DNA of 64,000 bases from Achromobacter sp. ASV32 (lineage in GTDB: Bacteria; Pseudomonadota; Gammaproteobacteria; Burkholderiales; Burkholderiaceae_B), in assembly GCF_016428805.1 (NCBI RefSeq), contig NZ_JAELTJ010000010.1:21682-85681 (forward strand). Direction: 5' to 3'. Positions 1 to 9,112 of this stretch are shown here, piece by piece. Under the pieces are notes generated by a model. It saw nothing but the letters and a program-made list of their open reading frames with translations. It had not been told where the DNA came from and made no database searches. Made by a program: the position numbers and the translations under genes. Numbering within the stretch: position 1 is the stretch's first letter; each line of letters begins with the position of its first letter.

Positions 1-1254
1 ATCGCCACCAGCATGATCCTGGCCCAGACGCTGGTCGATTCCATGCCGCTGTGGCTGGTGTTCCGCGTCATCTCGGGCATCGTCATGGTGACTGAATTCA
101 TGGTCATCGAGAGCTGGCTCAACGAACAAACCGAAAACCACCAGCGCGGACGGGTCTTTTCCGTCTATATGGTCGTGTCCGGCCTGGGTACCGTGCTGGG
201 GCAACTGGCCCTGACCGCCTACGCCACGCTGGACCTGCGGCCACTGACGCTGGTGGCCATGTGCCTGGTGCTGTGCCTGGTGCCCATTGCCGTCACGGCG
301 CGCTCGCACCCGCCCACACCCTTGCCGGCCGCGCTGGACATCCGCTTCTTCATGCGGCGCGTGCCGCTGTCCATGACCGTGCTGTTCGTGGCCGGCAACC
401 TGTCGGGCGCCTTTTATGGCCTGGCCGCCGTCTACGGCGCCAAGCACGGCCTGACCACCTCGCAGGCCGCTATCTTCGTCGCGGCCGCCGTCACCGCCGG
501 GCTGCTGTCGCAGTGGCCCATGGGCTGGCTGTCCGACCGCATCAACCGCGCGGGCCTGATCCGCTTCAACGCGTTGTTGCTGGTGGTGCTGCCCGCGGTC
601 ATGTGGGGCTGGCTGACCTTGCCCTATTGGGCGCTGGTGGCCATGTCCTGCGTGTTCGGCGTACTGCAGTTCACGCTGTACCCGCTGGGCGCCGCCTTTG
701 CCAACGATCACGTCGAATCCGAGCGCCGCGTCAGCCTGTCGGCGGTGCTGCTCATGACCTACGGCGTGGGCGCCTGTGTGGGGCCCATGATCGCGGGCCT
801 GTTGATGTCGCTGGCCGGGCCCAGCATGTACTACGTGTTCATTTCCGCCTGCGCGCTGATTCTGGTCTGGCAGGTGCGGCCGACCCGCGTCACAGGGGCG
901 CACCAGGTCGACGAGGCTCCGGTGCATTTCGTGCCCATGCCGGACACGCTGCAAAGCTCGCCGGCCGCCGCCGTGCTCGATCCGCGGGTGGATGTGGAAA
1001 ACGACATCACCATCGAAATGGTCCATCCCGATCCCGCCGCCGCGCCGGTGCCGCCGCCGGTCGAAGGCGCGGGCGCGGTGGATCCGCCCTTGGCCGAACC
1101 CGGCCACGACGCGGCGCTGCATGCGGAGCAGGCCGATGCCGCTGTCCGGCAGGACCCGGCCCCGGCCGCCGGCGACACCACGGATGCCTCTCTGGCGGAC
1201 CAAGCCGAATCGGATCAGGACGAAGCGCCGCGCCGGTCCCGCACCGGGACCTGA
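1..1254 (+). CDS. YcaD-like MFS transporter, 5' end outside the window
   Basis: The reading frame is open to base 1, so the N-terminus lies outside the window; the first visible ATG (base 13) is internal. About 417 residues are visible. The stretch with ESWLNEQTENHQRGR followed by a Gly-rich helix and GQLAL resembles the cytoplasmic loop and next helix of E. coli YcaD, and WPMGWLSDR is the second MFS loop motif. Eight to nine hydrophobic helices are visible, so roughly the first three are missing. The last 120 residues form a soluble tail rich in Pro, Ala, Asp and Glu, beyond the usual end of the fold. Such proteins are inner-membrane permeases, but the substrate cannot be read from sequence. 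The gene converges on the EamA gene, whose stop is 13 bases away. Confidence 0.85.
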   Translation: MATSMILAQTLVDSMPLWLVFRVISGIVMVTEFMVIESWLNEQTENHQRGRVFSVYMVVSGLGTVLGQLALTAYATLDLRPLTLVAMCLVLCLVPIAVTARSHPPTPLPAALDIRFFMRRVPLSMTVLFVAGNLSGAFYGLAAVYGAKHGLTTSQAAIFVAAAVTAGLLSQWPMGWLSDRINRAGLIRFNALLLVVLPAVMWGWLTLPYWALVAMSCVFGVLQFTLYPLGAAFANDHVESERRVSLSAVLLMTYGVGACVGPMIAGLLMSLAGPSMYYVFISACALILVWQVRPTRVTGAHQVDEAPVHFVPMPDTLQSSPAAAVLDPRVDVENDITIEMVHPDPAAAPVPPPVEGAGAVDPPLAEPGHDAALHAEQADAAVRQDPAPAAGDTTDASLADQAESDQDEAPRRSRTGT

Positions 1255-1267
1255 CCGGGGGTGGGGG

Positions 1268-2155
1268 TCACCACGGGGCCATCAGCACGATGGCCGCCAG
1301 CGCCAGGACCAGCCCCAGGCCGTTCAAGCGGGTCAGCGGTTCGCGGAACAGGACGGTCCCGACCAGCGTGCCCAGCGTGATCACCCCCATGTTCATGGAC
1401 GCGAACACCAGCGCGGGATGCTCGGGCAGCGCCTGGTGCGCGCGGATATAGGTCAGGATATTGGCAAAGTTCAGCGCGCCCAGCGCCACTCCCGCCACCA
1501 GGTGGCGCGGCGCCCAGTGCACGCGCCGCCACAGCAGGTAGGCCAGCGTCAGCACGCCGGCCAGCGCAAAGGCCAGCAGCAGTCCGCCCGCGAAGGCCGT
1601 GCCGGCGCGCGCCATCTGCTTGAACAGGATGTCCACCAGCCCGTAGGCCACCCATACCGCCAGCGGCCACAGCCACAGGGGGCTGGCGCCCTTGGTCCGA
1701 ACCGTCTCGGTCGCCGGCGCGCCTGGTGCGCGCGGACGGCGCAGCAACAGGAACAAGGCGCCGAACGCCAGGGCGATGGCCCCCAGCTTGCGCGCGCTGG
1801 GCGGTTCGCCGAACAGCAGGAACGTGGCCAGCAACGGGATGAACAGCGACAGCCGCTGCGCCGCATCGCTGCGCACCACGCCGGCATGGCGCACCGCCAA
1901 TGCCATGGCCATGAAGCCGCTGGGCAGCAGCACGCCCAGCGCCGCCAGCACCAGCCACGGCGTCTGCGGCGTGAGCAGCGCGGCCGGGTCGGGCCGCAGC
2001 ACCAGCCAGCAGAGCAGGGCGGCCACGGCGTAGTTCACCAGGATGGCCTGGCGCACGTCCACCTGCCAGCGCCGTGCCAACTTCAGCAGCGCAGCCACAG
2101 CGACGCTGCAGGCCACGCTGGCCAGCAGGTAGAGCAGGCCGGGTGTCAGCGGCAT
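1268..2155 (-). CDS. EamA/DMT-family transporter
   Basis: A 295-residue hydrophobic protein with about ten membrane helices in two repeated halves, the usual size and layout of the drug/metabolite transporter superfamily (EamA repeats). The frame is open further upstream, but the ATG at 2155 opens a typical hydrophobic N-terminus ([17 protein letters not shown]) and overlaps the 3' end of bioB by 10 bases, which suggests translational coupling. Known relatives export amino acids, sugars or small metabolites; nothing here fixes the substrate. Its link to bioB makes a biotin-related or thiol-metabolite role conceivable, but that is only inference from position. Confidence 0.8.
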   Translation of the reverse strand: MPLTPGLLYLLASVACSVAVAALLKLARRWQVDVRQAILVNYAVAALLCWLVLRPDPAALLTPQTPWLVLAALGVLLPSGFMAMALAVRHAGVVRSDAAQRLSLFIPLLATFLLFGEPPSARKLGAIALAFGALFLLLRRPRAPGAPATETVRTKGASPLWLWPLAVWVAYGLVDILFKQMARAGTAFAGGLLLAFALAGVLTLAYLLWRRVHWAPRHLVAGVALGALNFANILTYIRAHQALPEHPALVFASMNMGVITLGTLVGTVLFREPLTRLNGLGLVLALAAIVLMAPW

Positions 2156-3240
2156 ACCGGCGCGTCGTGATCGCCCGCCGGGTGCGCGCAGTCGTGCGTC
2201 GGGGCATGCAGGGGGGCTGGATGCAGGTCCTGGTGCGCGTGCGCATGCCGCTGCTGGGTCGCGTCGATCCGCATGCCCAGGCGCTGCAGCAGGCGCTGGT
2301 CGGCCTCCATGCGCGGGTTGCCGGTGGTCAGCAGCACGTCGCCGTAGAACATCGAATTGGCGCCCGCCAGGAAGCACAGCGCCTGCATGGCATCGTCCAT
2401 GGCTTCGCGGCCGGCCGACAGTCGCACCATGGCGCGTGGCATGGTGATGCGGGCCACGGCGATGGTGCGCACGAACTCGAACGGATCCAGCGCCTCGGCA
2501 TCGGCCATCGGCGTGCCTTCCACCCGCATCAGGTTGTTGATCGGCACCGATTCGGGATAGGGCTCCATGTTGGCCAGCTGCGCGATCAGGCCGGCGCGCT
2601 CGCGGCGCGATTCGCCCATGCCCACAATGCCGCCGCAGCAGACGTTGATGCCCGCGCCGCGTACGCGCTCCAGCGTGTCCAGGCGGTCCTGGTAGGTGCG
2701 GGTGGTGACGACCTTGCCGTAGTACTCGGGCGAGGTGTCCAGGTTGTGGTTGTAGTAGTCCAGCCCGGCGTCCTTGAGCTGCTCGGCCTGGCCTTCACGC
2801 AGCATGCCCAGGGTGACGCAGGTCTCCAGGCCCAGCGCCTTGACCGCGCTGACCATTTCGGCCACGGCCTCCAGGTGGTGCGGCTTGGGACTGCGCCAGG
2901 CCGCGCCCATGCAAAAGCGCTGCGCGCCGCCGGCCTGGGCGGCGCGCGCGGCGGCCAGCACTTCGTCCAACGGCATCAGCTTTTCCGCTTCCAGGCCCGT
3001 GTCGTAGCGCGAGGACTGCGAGCAATAGCCGCAATCCTCGGGACAGCCGCCCGTCTTGATCGACAGCAGGCTGGACAGCTGGATGCCGTTCGGGTCGAAA
3101 TGGGCGCGGTGCGTCTGCTGCGCGCGATGCACCAGGTCCATGAACGGCAGTTCGTAGAGCGCCATGACGGCGTCGCGGCTCCAGGCCGGCGAGGGCTGCG
3201 TCTTGGGCGGCTTGGGAACGGGGATGTAGGCGGTCTGCAT
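2146..3240 (-). CDS. bioB: Biotin synthase BioB
   Basis: Radical-SAM enzyme that inserts sulfur into dethiobiotin, the last step of biotin synthesis, in the cytoplasm. The radical cluster motif CxxxCxxC is at residues 66-73 ([12 protein letters not shown]). [12 protein letters not shown] and the NxxxxxxGTP-like [11 protein letters not shown] segment are further family hallmarks. The start at 3240 gives 364 residues against about 346 for the E. coli enzyme; the open frame upstream is not conserved-looking. The extra length is a C-terminal tail with eight histidines and two cysteines in about 35 residues, absent from E. coli BioB. The other bio genes are not in the window. The downstream EamA transporter gene overlaps its stop. 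Confidence 0.96.
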   Translation of the reverse strand: MQTAYIPVPKPPKTQPSPAWSRDAVMALYELPFMDLVHRAQQTHRAHFDPNGIQLSSLLSIKTGGCPEDCGYCSQSSRYDTGLEAEKLMPLDEVLAAARAAQAGGAQRFCMGAAWRSPKPHHLEAVAEMVSAVKALGLETCVTLGMLREGQAEQLKDAGLDYYNHNLDTSPEYYGKVVTTRTYQDRLDTLERVRGAGINVCCGGIVGMGESRRERAGLIAQLANMEPYPESVPINNLMRVEGTPMADAEALDPFEFVRTIAVARITMPRAMVRLSAGREAMDDAMQALCFLAGANSMFYGDVLLTTGNPRMEADQRLLQRLGMRIDATQQRHAHAHQDLHPAPLHAPTHDCAHPAGDHDAPVCR

Positions 3241-3310
3241 GAACGGACTCTCCAGAGGGGCTGGCGGGGTTCGCGCCGCACGCCGAGGGGCGCGGCGGCT
3301 TGATCGGCGG

Positions 3311-3340
3311 ATCGTAAGAACCGGCACAGGGTTTGCGCAA
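3311..3340 (-). promoter_or_regulatory. Candidate sigma-70 promoter of bioB
   Basis: On the minus strand TTGCGC (3340-3335) and TACGAT (3316-3311) are separated by 18 bases, about 70 bases upstream of the bioB start. The match is moderate and rests on spacing and position only. Confidence 0.35.
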
Positions 3341-3450
3341 TCTGGTGCGGAGTCTGTTTTTTAGCGGTGTGTTGGTCGCTTGATAAATGTAGTTGGCGAA
3401 TTTTGGCGGCGCGCGTGCATTAACGCGGCGCCATCTTCGCGCAGCCGCAC

Positions 3451-3487
3451 CCCCTGAATATTTTGATTCAATTTGTAAATTCAGGGG
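3451..3487 (-). promoter_or_regulatory. Inverted repeat after the PAS-LuxR gene
   Basis: Arms CCCCTGAAT (3451-3459) and ATTCAGGGG (3479-3487) are perfectly complementary around a 19-base AT-rich loop, 9 bases past the stop of the PAS-LuxR gene. No T-run follows, so it may be a weak terminator, an RNA 3'-end stabiliser or a protein site. It lies in the 255-base gap between bioB and the regulator. Confidence 0.4.
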
Positions 3488-3495
3488 GGCGGGTA

Positions 3496-4986
3496 TCAGG
3501 CTTTGCCCGGTTTGCCCTTTGTGCGCGGCTTTTCGTAGCCGGTAATGCCCCGGTCGCGCGCCCAGACGATGGCCGCACTGCGCCGGTGCACGCCGATCTT
3601 GCTGTAGATGGTGGCCACATGGTTGCGCACGGTGTTGCGCGACAGGCGCAGATGCTTGGCAATGCCGTCATCGTCGTGTCCCTGGCACAGCAGGCTGAGC
3701 ACTTCGCGTTCACGCGAGGTCAGTTGCGCCAGCTCGGCCACGTCGTGTGCCGCGGGCGCAGGCGCGCGCAGTTGCGCCAGCTTCTCGATGATGCCGCGGC
3801 TGAACCACGAGGTGTCCTGCATCACCGCTTCGATCGCGGTCAGCAGTTCGGTCTCGCTGCGCTTGCGCTCGGTGATGTCCTGCATGACCAGCAGCACGCG
3901 GCGTTCGCCGCCGATCATGACCGGCTCGGCCGAGGCCAGGCAATCGAGCTGGCTGCCGTCGGGGGCCAGCAGCGCGGCTTCGCGGTTGCGCACGCTTTCG
4001 CCGCGCGCCAGGCTTTCGGCCATGCCCTCGAACGGGCGCAGCCCCAGCGCCGTCAACTCCTGGCCGGGGCAGTCCTCGGGCGAGGCGCCGGTCGCCTGGG
4101 CAAAAGCGTCGTTGATGTCCAGCGCGCGCAGCGATTCGCCTTCGCACAGCGCCATCGGCACGGGCGCCAGCCGAAAAGCCTTGGAAAAGCGCTCTTCGCT
4201 TTGCTGCAATGCTTCTTCGGCGCGCTTGCGCTTCTCCAGGTCGATGAAGGTGAACAGCATGCAGGGCTCATCCTGCATGTCGATCGGCTGGCCGGCGACG
4301 ATGACGAACTTGGCGCCGCCATCGGCCAATCTCAGCACGCCTTCGCGCTGGCCGATGGTCAGCCCCGCGTTCAGCTTGGCCACCGCCTCTTCCTTGTTGT
4401 CGCCGCCGTCCAGCACGTCCAGTTCATAGGCGGACCGGCCCAGCACGGCATCGCGCGTCAGCCCGGTCATGTCGAGAAAGCCCTGGTTCACTTTCACGTA
4501 GCGCAGGTCGGACAGGCGGCAGATGATGGCCGGCGCGGGATTGGCGTTGAACGTGCGTTCGAAGCGCTGTTCGGCGTTGAACTGATCGGTCTGGTCATCC
4601 AGGATCAGCACGCGGTAGTCGCCGCCTTCGCCCTCCAGCAACAGCCCGCGGGCCCGCACATTGCGCAGGAAGTCCGCGTCGTCCTTGCGCGTCAGGTCCA
4701 GTTGCAGGTCATCGAAGGTCTCGGCCGCGGCCAGCCGGTCCAGCGGATAGTGGCGGGCGGGAACGCGGTGGTGGTTGCGGTAGGTCAGGGCGTAGCGCTT
4801 GCGGTAGCCGGCGGGCGTCTGGCCCAGGTCCTGCAGCGTCTGGGCCGCATGCAGCGCCAGGGCGCTGTCGTTGGCCCAGGCGATGGCGCCATCGGGCTCG
4901 AGCAGGATGATGCCTTCGTTCAAGCCTGCGATGATGCGTTGCAGGTGTTGGCGTTGCGCATGAGGAGCGGTGTTGCTTGCGGTCAC
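3496..4986 (-). CDS. Triple-PAS LuxR/NarL-type transcriptional regulator
   Basis: A 496-residue cytoplasmic one-component regulator. Three PAS-like sensor modules can be seen at about residues 14-75, 140-205 and 260-330 (for example FERTFNANPAPAIICR and FSKAFRLAPVPMALCE). A LuxR-type helix-turn-helix follows near residues 425-490 (LTSREREVLSLL, then LSRNTVRNHVATIYSKIGV). No kinase, receiver or membrane segment is visible, so the signal is probably a small molecule or redox/heme ligand bound by a PAS domain. I chose the GTG at 4986: AAAGAGG sits 6-12 bases upstream, and the first PAS begins soon after. Earlier in-frame starts would run through a terminator and the tRNA-Asp gene. Its targets are unknown. 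Confidence 0.85.
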   Translation of the reverse strand: MTASNTAPHAQRQHLQRIIAGLNEGIILLEPDGAIAWANDSALALHAAQTLQDLGQTPAGYRKRYALTYRNHHRVPARHYPLDRLAAAETFDDLQLDLTRKDDADFLRNVRARGLLLEGEGGDYRVLILDDQTDQFNAEQRFERTFNANPAPAIICRLSDLRYVKVNQGFLDMTGLTRDAVLGRSAYELDVLDGGDNKEEAVAKLNAGLTIGQREGVLRLADGGAKFVIVAGQPIDMQDEPCMLFTFIDLEKRKRAEEALQQSEERFSKAFRLAPVPMALCEGESLRALDINDAFAQATGASPEDCPGQELTALGLRPFEGMAESLARGESVRNREAALLAPDGSQLDCLASAEPVMIGGERRVLLVMQDITERKRSETELLTAIEAVMQDTSWFSRGIIEKLAQLRAPAPAAHDVAELAQLTSREREVLSLLCQGHDDDGIAKHLRLSRNTVRNHVATIYSKIGVHRRSAAIVWARDRGITGYEKPRTKGKPGKA

Positions 4987-5103
4987 GTAGGCCTCTTTGC
5001 TTGGCTGGCACAAGCGCACAGGATGCGTTGGCGCGAGCAGCCTGTCCAGAGGATAAACGGACGAGACAGCCAAGTGAAAGGTGCAGGGCGAGTGAAACCA
5101 CCA

Positions 5104-5136
5104 AAACAAAAAAGCTCCGGTATCCGGAGCTTTTGG
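5104..5136 (-). terminator. Intrinsic terminator of the downstream tRNA trio
   Basis: On the minus strand AAGCTCCGG and CCGGAGCTT form a perfect stem with an ATA loop, followed by a run of T. It lies about 80 bases past the tRNA-Asp gene ending at 5216 and separates the tRNA unit from the PAS-LuxR gene. Confidence 0.85.
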
Positions 5137-5215
5137 CGGGCGCCTTCTGGCGCATTGCAGGGGCACCCCTGCGAAACAACTGGATCTCGCTTGAGCGAGG
5201 GCAGCACGATGTGCT

Positions 5216-5292
5216 TGGCGGAGCGGACGGGGCTCGAACCCGCGACCCCCGGCGTGACAGGCCGGTATTCTAACCAACTGAACTACCGCTCC
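5216..5292 (-). tRNA. tRNA-Asp (GTC), copy 2
   Basis: The 77-base reverse complement folds as a cloverleaf with acceptor GGAGCGG/CCGCTCC, anticodon GTC in the loop CTGTCAC, a T arm with GTTCGA, and an encoded CCA end (5216-5218). It is the third gene of the downstream trio. It differs from the other Asp copy by one base, in the T loop. Confidence 0.97.
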
Positions 5293-5361
5293 GCAGCGGC
5301 ATAACTGAACTTCACAACACACCGCCTTGTCAGGGCAGCTTGGTAAAACATGCCAGCGAAC

Positions 5362-5437
5362 TGGCGTCCCCTAGGGGATTCGAACCCCTGTACTCACCGT
5401 GAAAGGGTGATGTCCTAGGCCTCTAGACGAAGGGGAC
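5362..5437 (-). tRNA. tRNA-Glu (TTC), copy 2
   Basis: The 76-base cloverleaf has acceptor GTCCCCT/AGGGGAC, anticodon TTC within CTTTCAC, a GTTCGAATC T loop and an encoded CCA (5362-5364). It is the middle gene of the downstream Ala-Glu-Asp trio. Confidence 0.97.
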
Positions 5438-5471
5438 CTGAACGGAACTACTTTACTGCGAACTGCTTTAC

Positions 5472-5547
<76 letters not shown>

Positions 5548-5599
5548 CAGAAGTCCCTGCTGTTCCAACGTTCAAACAACAAGGCTTACACCCTATAAA

Positions 5600-5623
5600 T
5601 GCAAAAAGCCCCGGAACGGAGCT
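5600..5623 (-). terminator. Intrinsic terminator between the two tRNA trios
   Basis: On the minus strand AGCTCCG and CGGGGCT pair (one G-T pair) around a TTC loop, followed by TTTT. It lies just past the upstream tRNA-Asp gene. It implies partial or full termination before the second trio, yet no clear second promoter is visible in 5548-5650. Confidence 0.7.
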
Positions 5624-5650
5624 CTTGAACGGCACTGCGTAGAGCAAACT

Positions 5651-5727
5651 TGGCGGAGCGGACGGGACTCGAACCCGCGACCCCCGGCGTGACAGGCCGG
5701 TATTCTAACCAACTGAACTACCGCTCC
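5651..5727 (-). tRNA. tRNA-Asp (GTC), copy 1
   Basis: A 77-base cloverleaf with anticodon GTC and encoded CCA (5651-5653). It is identical to the copy at 5216 except for one T-loop base, and is the last gene of the promoter-proximal trio. Confidence 0.97.
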
Positions 5728-5790
5728 GCAGCGGCTTAACTCAACTACTGTGACACTTCAACTGCATTCACATACTGCTGCCAGTAAGAC

Positions 5791-5866
5791 TGGCGTCCCC
5801 TAGGGGATTCGAACCCCTGTACTCACCGTGAAAGGGTGATGTCCTAGGCCTCTAGACGAAGGGGAC
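5791..5866 (-). tRNA. tRNA-Glu (TTC), copy 1
   Basis: A 76-base cloverleaf with anticodon TTC and encoded CCA (5791-5793), the same sequence as the copy at 5362. It is the middle gene of the promoter-proximal trio. Confidence 0.97.
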
Positions 5867-5898
5867 TTGGACTGCTGTACTGCATCTTCGCTGTAGAC

Positions 5899-5974
<76 letters not shown>

Positions 5975-6090
5975 CAGGTCCAAACGTTCTACGCAATACC
6001 TTCAACATTTTCACGATTTCCGGCGCTTTTCAGTGCCGTTTTTCGTGTTGCGTTGCCGGTTTTGTTTAGTGCCGTTCGCGAAGAAACGAG

Positions 6091-6119
6091 ATTATGCACG
6101 AACTAAATTGGGTGTGCAA
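6091..6119 (-). promoter_or_regulatory. Sigma-70 promoter of the tRNA array
   Basis: On the minus strand TTGCAC (6119-6114) and CATAAT (6096-6091) are spaced by exactly 17 bases, close to consensus. The start point would lie near 6085, giving a leader of about 110 bases before tRNA-Ala. The rest of the 382-base gap 5975-6356 holds no gene that I can support. Confidence 0.75.
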
Positions 6120-6356
6120 GTCAGATGGGTGCAAAAAATGAAAAAGTTGAGGGGAATTTTGATTGAAGGGGACATATGGGCGTGGGGCCGCCCCCGGACA
6201 AGGCCGGATCCGCGCCGGGGGCGACTCTGCGCGCAAGGCGGGCGAAGCACACGGAACCTCTAAAAATCAAAGGCTTGGACGAGTGCTATCGTGCAAGTTG
6301 CGCGGTCCGGATATCGGGGCCGCTGTGTTGTCTTGCCGGCAGGAGATTTTTTTCGC

Positions 6357-7412
6357 ATGAGCACCAAGACTTCTTTTCCGACGCGTCCGTTGGGGCGCAG
6401 CGACATGTCGATCACGCGCATCGGCCTGGGCGCCTGGGCGATGGGCGGCAATGCATGGGCGATCGGCTGGGGGCCGCAGGACGATGCGGATTCGATCGCG
6501 GCGATCCGGCTGGCGGTCGATCGGGGCATCAACTGGATCGACACCGCGGCCGTCTACGGCCTGGGCCATTCCGAAGAAATCGTGGGCCGCGCGCTGGCGC
6601 AGATGAGCCCGGGCGAGCGGCCTTATGTGTTCACCAAGTGCGGCCTGACCTGGTCCGCCGGGCAGCCCCTGGCGACGCCGCGGCGCAACGGCGCGCCGGC
6701 CAGCATCCGCCGGGAAATCGAAGCCTCGCTGCGCCGCCTGGGCGTGGAGCGCATCGACCTCTACCAGATGCACTGGCCCGCTGGCGATGGCACGCCGCTG
6801 GAGGCCTACTGGCAGGAACTGCTGGATCTGAAGCAAGAGGGCAAGGTGCGCGCGGTGGGGCTGTCCAACCACAATCTGGCCCAGCTGCAAGACGCCGAGG
6901 CGCTGGGACATGTGGACGCGTTGCAGCCGCCGTTTTCGGCGATCCAGCGCAGCGCCGCGGTGGACCTGATTCCCTGGTGCGCGCAGAACGGCACCGGCGT
7001 CATCGTCTACAGCCCCATGCAGTCGGGCCTGCTCAGCGGCGGCTTTTCGGCTGAACGCGCACAGGCCCTGCCGCAGGATGATTGGCGCTCGCGCAACGCG
7101 GAATTCAAGCCGCCCAACCTGTCGCGCAACCTGGCCCTGGCCGACGCCCTCAAGCCCATCGCCGAACGCCACGGCGCCACGCAGGCGGCGGTCGCGATCG
7201 CCTGGACGCTGGCGTGGCCGGGCGTCACCGGCGCCATCGTCGGCGCGCGCAGCGCGGCGCAGGTCGACGGCGTGGTGGGGGCGGCGGAACTGGAACTGGA
7301 CAGCGACGACCTGGCGCGCATCGCCGATGCCATCGAGCTGACCGGCGCGGGCTTCGGGCCGTTGCGCCCGGAAGACGACAGCGGCGCCTTGCCGGCCAAC
7401 CTGTTTGCATGA
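6357..7412 (+). CDS. Aldo/keto reductase
   Basis: A 351-residue cytoplasmic NAD(P)H-dependent oxidoreductase with the TIM-barrel aldo/keto reductase fold. The catalytic tetrad can be read as Asp and Tyr in DTAAVYGLGHSEE, Lys in FTKCGLTW and His in DLYQMHWP. The C-terminal cofactor loop region (VGARSAAQVDGVVGAAEL) is typical. I chose the ATG at 6357 because AGGAG lies 11 bases upstream and the protein then begins at the usual place (LGRSDMSITRIGLGAWAMGG). It is a single gene, convergent with lnt. The substrate is not predictable; relatives reduce sugars, methylglyoxal or xenobiotic carbonyls. Confidence 0.92.
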   Translation: MSTKTSFPTRPLGRSDMSITRIGLGAWAMGGNAWAIGWGPQDDADSIAAIRLAVDRGINWIDTAAVYGLGHSEEIVGRALAQMSPGERPYVFTKCGLTWSAGQPLATPRRNGAPASIRREIEASLRRLGVERIDLYQMHWPAGDGTPLEAYWQELLDLKQEGKVRAVGLSNHNLAQLQDAEALGHVDALQPPFSAIQRSAAVDLIPWCAQNGTGVIVYSPMQSGLLSGGFSAERAQALPQDDWRSRNAEFKPPNLSRNLALADALKPIAERHGATQAAVAIAWTLAWPGVTGAIVGARSAAQVDGVVGAAELELDSDDLARIADAIELTGAGFGPLRPEDDSGALPANLFA

Positions 7413-7420
7413 CGGCGGGC

Positions 7421-7454
7421 GGTGGTTCACGGGGCGCCCGCCCGGTGAACCACC
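7421..7454. terminator. Hairpin between convergent genes
   Basis: GGTGGTTCAC and GTGAACCACC are perfect 10-base arms around a 14-base GC-rich loop, placed between the stops of the aldo/keto reductase gene (7412) and lnt (7478). There is no T-run, so it is a bidirectional terminator candidate that may act as an RNA end-stabiliser. Confidence 0.5.
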
Positions 7455-7477
7455 CGGGCGCCATGACCCCGTCAGGT

Positions 7478-9112
7478 TTAACCGCGCCGCGTCCTGCGGC
7501 TGCTGCCGAACGCGGCGATCAGCGCCAGGCCGATCAGTGCCAACGCCGACTTGTCGCCAAAGCGGGCATAGGGCGTCAGGCCCGACATGCCTTGCACCAC
7601 GACGGGCAGCACGCCCGGCTGCAACGGCGCCAGTTGCGCCGCTACCTGGCCCTTGGCGTCGATGGCCGCGGTGATGCCGGTGTTGGTAGCCGTCAGCATG
7701 GGACGGGCGGTTTCCATGGTGCGCAGGCGGCCGATCTGCAGATGCTGACGCAGCGCCCACGAATCGCCAAACCAGCCCAGATTGCTGACGTTGACCAGGA
7801 TGGTCGCGCCCGGCTCGCCGTTGGCGCCGGGTTGCAGCGCGGGCAACAGGTCGGGGCCGAACAGGTCTTCGTAGCAGATGTTGAAGGCGATGTGCTGGCC
7901 GCCCACCGCGAACGGCGTCTGGCGTTCGGGGCCGCGGTCGAAGTCGCCCAGCGGAATGTTCAGCATGTCGACGAACCAGTGGAATCCCGGCGGCACGTAT
8001 TCGCCCCAGGGCACCAGGTGGCGCTTGTCGTAGCGCATGGCGGTGGCGCCGCTGATCAGCTGGGACGCCGGCGTCTGGCCATCGAAGCCCAGCACGCTGT
8101 TGGTGTAGCGGTCGCGGCCATTGACCACGTCATGCACCGGCGCGCCCATGGCGATCACGGCGTTCTGGCGCGCGGCCACTTGGCGCCAGACGTCCCATAC
8201 GCGGGGATCGAGCTGGTCCTGAAACAGGGGCAGCACGGTTTCCGGCAGGATGATCATCTGCGGCGGCGGCACGCCCGGCGCCGGCGGCAGGGCCGCCAAT
8301 TCCAGGTGGCGCCGCAGGCTCTGGTCCAGCAGCGCCGGGTCGAATTTCTGCGATTGTTCGATGTTGCCCTGGACCAGCCGCACGTTCAGCGGGTCGCCGC
8401 TGGGGGCGGACCAGTCGATGCGCGACAGCGGCCAGCCGGCTGCAACCAGCGCCAGGGCGACGCCGGCAGCCAGCGCGCGGCGGCCATCGCGCGCGTGTTT
8501 CTGATCGCCTGCCAGGCGCCACAGGCTGGCGATCGCGGCGGCGGCAAAGGCCGACACGAAGGCCATGCCGTGCACGCCCAGCAAGGGCGCCCAGCCGGCG
8601 ATGGGGCTGTCGACCTGCGCATAGCCGATGTTGAGCCATGGGAAGCCGGTGAACAGCACCGCGCGGACCCATTCGAAACCGGCCCACAGCGCGCCCCAGG
8701 TCAGCGTGGCGGACAGCACGCGGGCCGGCGCCGAGTCGGGCGCCAGCGGCACGTAGCGCCGCGCCAGCGCGCCGGCAGTCGCGGGGAACAGCGCCAGGAA
8801 GGCGGACAGGAGCAGCACCGCGGCCACGGCCAGGGGCGCCGCCAGGTCGCCGTAGCGGTGCAGGCTGATGAAGATCCAGTACAGGCCCAGCGCGTAGGTG
8901 GCGAAGCTGAACAGCCAGCCGCGCGCCCAGGCCTGGCGGGCCGACGGCGCGTAGAGGGTGACGCGGGCGGCAACCGCCAGCGCCAGGATCTGGGTGATGG
9001 CCAGCGCCCAATCCGGCAGCGGGCCGGGCGCGAAGGTCAGGGCGTGGACCGCGCCCGCCAGCGTCAAGCCGGCGGCGCCACGCAGGAGCCGGCTGCGGGG
9101 CTTGCGGCTCAT
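7478..9112 (-). CDS. lnt: Apolipoprotein N-acyltransferase Lnt
   Basis: Inner-membrane enzyme that adds the third acyl chain to the N-terminal cysteine of lipoproteins in the periplasm. It has 544 residues, with several membrane helices in the first 230 and a nitrilase-like periplasmic domain after that. The catalytic triad is visible as Glu291 (ILPETVLP), Lys363 ([10 protein letters not shown]) and Cys413 ([10 protein letters not shown]). The start codon overlaps the corC stop in an ATGA, so the two are translationally coupled at the end of the miaB-phoH-ybeY-corC-lnt operon. This pairing of lnt with corC is common in proteobacteria. Confidence 0.96.
   Translation of the reverse strand: MSRKPRSRLLRGAAGLTLAGAVHALTFAPGPLPDWALAITQILALAVAARVTLYAPSARQAWARGWLFSFATYALGLYWIFISLHRYGDLAAPLAVAAVLLLSAFLALFPATAGALARRYVPLAPDSAPARVLSATLTWGALWAGFEWVRAVLFTGFPWLNIGYAQVDSPIAGWAPLLGVHGMAFVSAFAAAAIASLWRLAGDQKHARDGRRALAAGVALALVAAGWPLSRIDWSAPSGDPLNVRLVQGNIEQSQKFDPALLDQSLRRHLELAALPPAPGVPPPQMIILPETVLPLFQDQLDPRVWDVWRQVAARQNAVIAMGAPVHDVVNGRDRYTNSVLGFDGQTPASQLISGATAMRYDKRHLVPWGEYVPPGFHWFVDMLNIPLGDFDRGPERQTPFAVGGQHIAFNICYEDLFGPDLLPALQPGANGEPGATILVNVSNLGWFGDSWALRQHLQIGRLRTMETARPMLTATNTGITAAIDAKGQVAAQLAPLQPGVLPVVVQGMSGLTPYARFGDKSALALIGLALIAAFGSSRRTRRG

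Noticed and set aside
3463..5304. A 613-codon plus-strand frame over the PAS-LuxR gene
   Set aside because: It reads through a terminator and a tRNA gene and has shadow composition, while the minus strand has PAS and HTH motifs.
5548..5650. A second promoter between the tRNA trios
   Set aside because: TTGCAT with a 17-base spacer leads only to TGTTGT, too weak to call.
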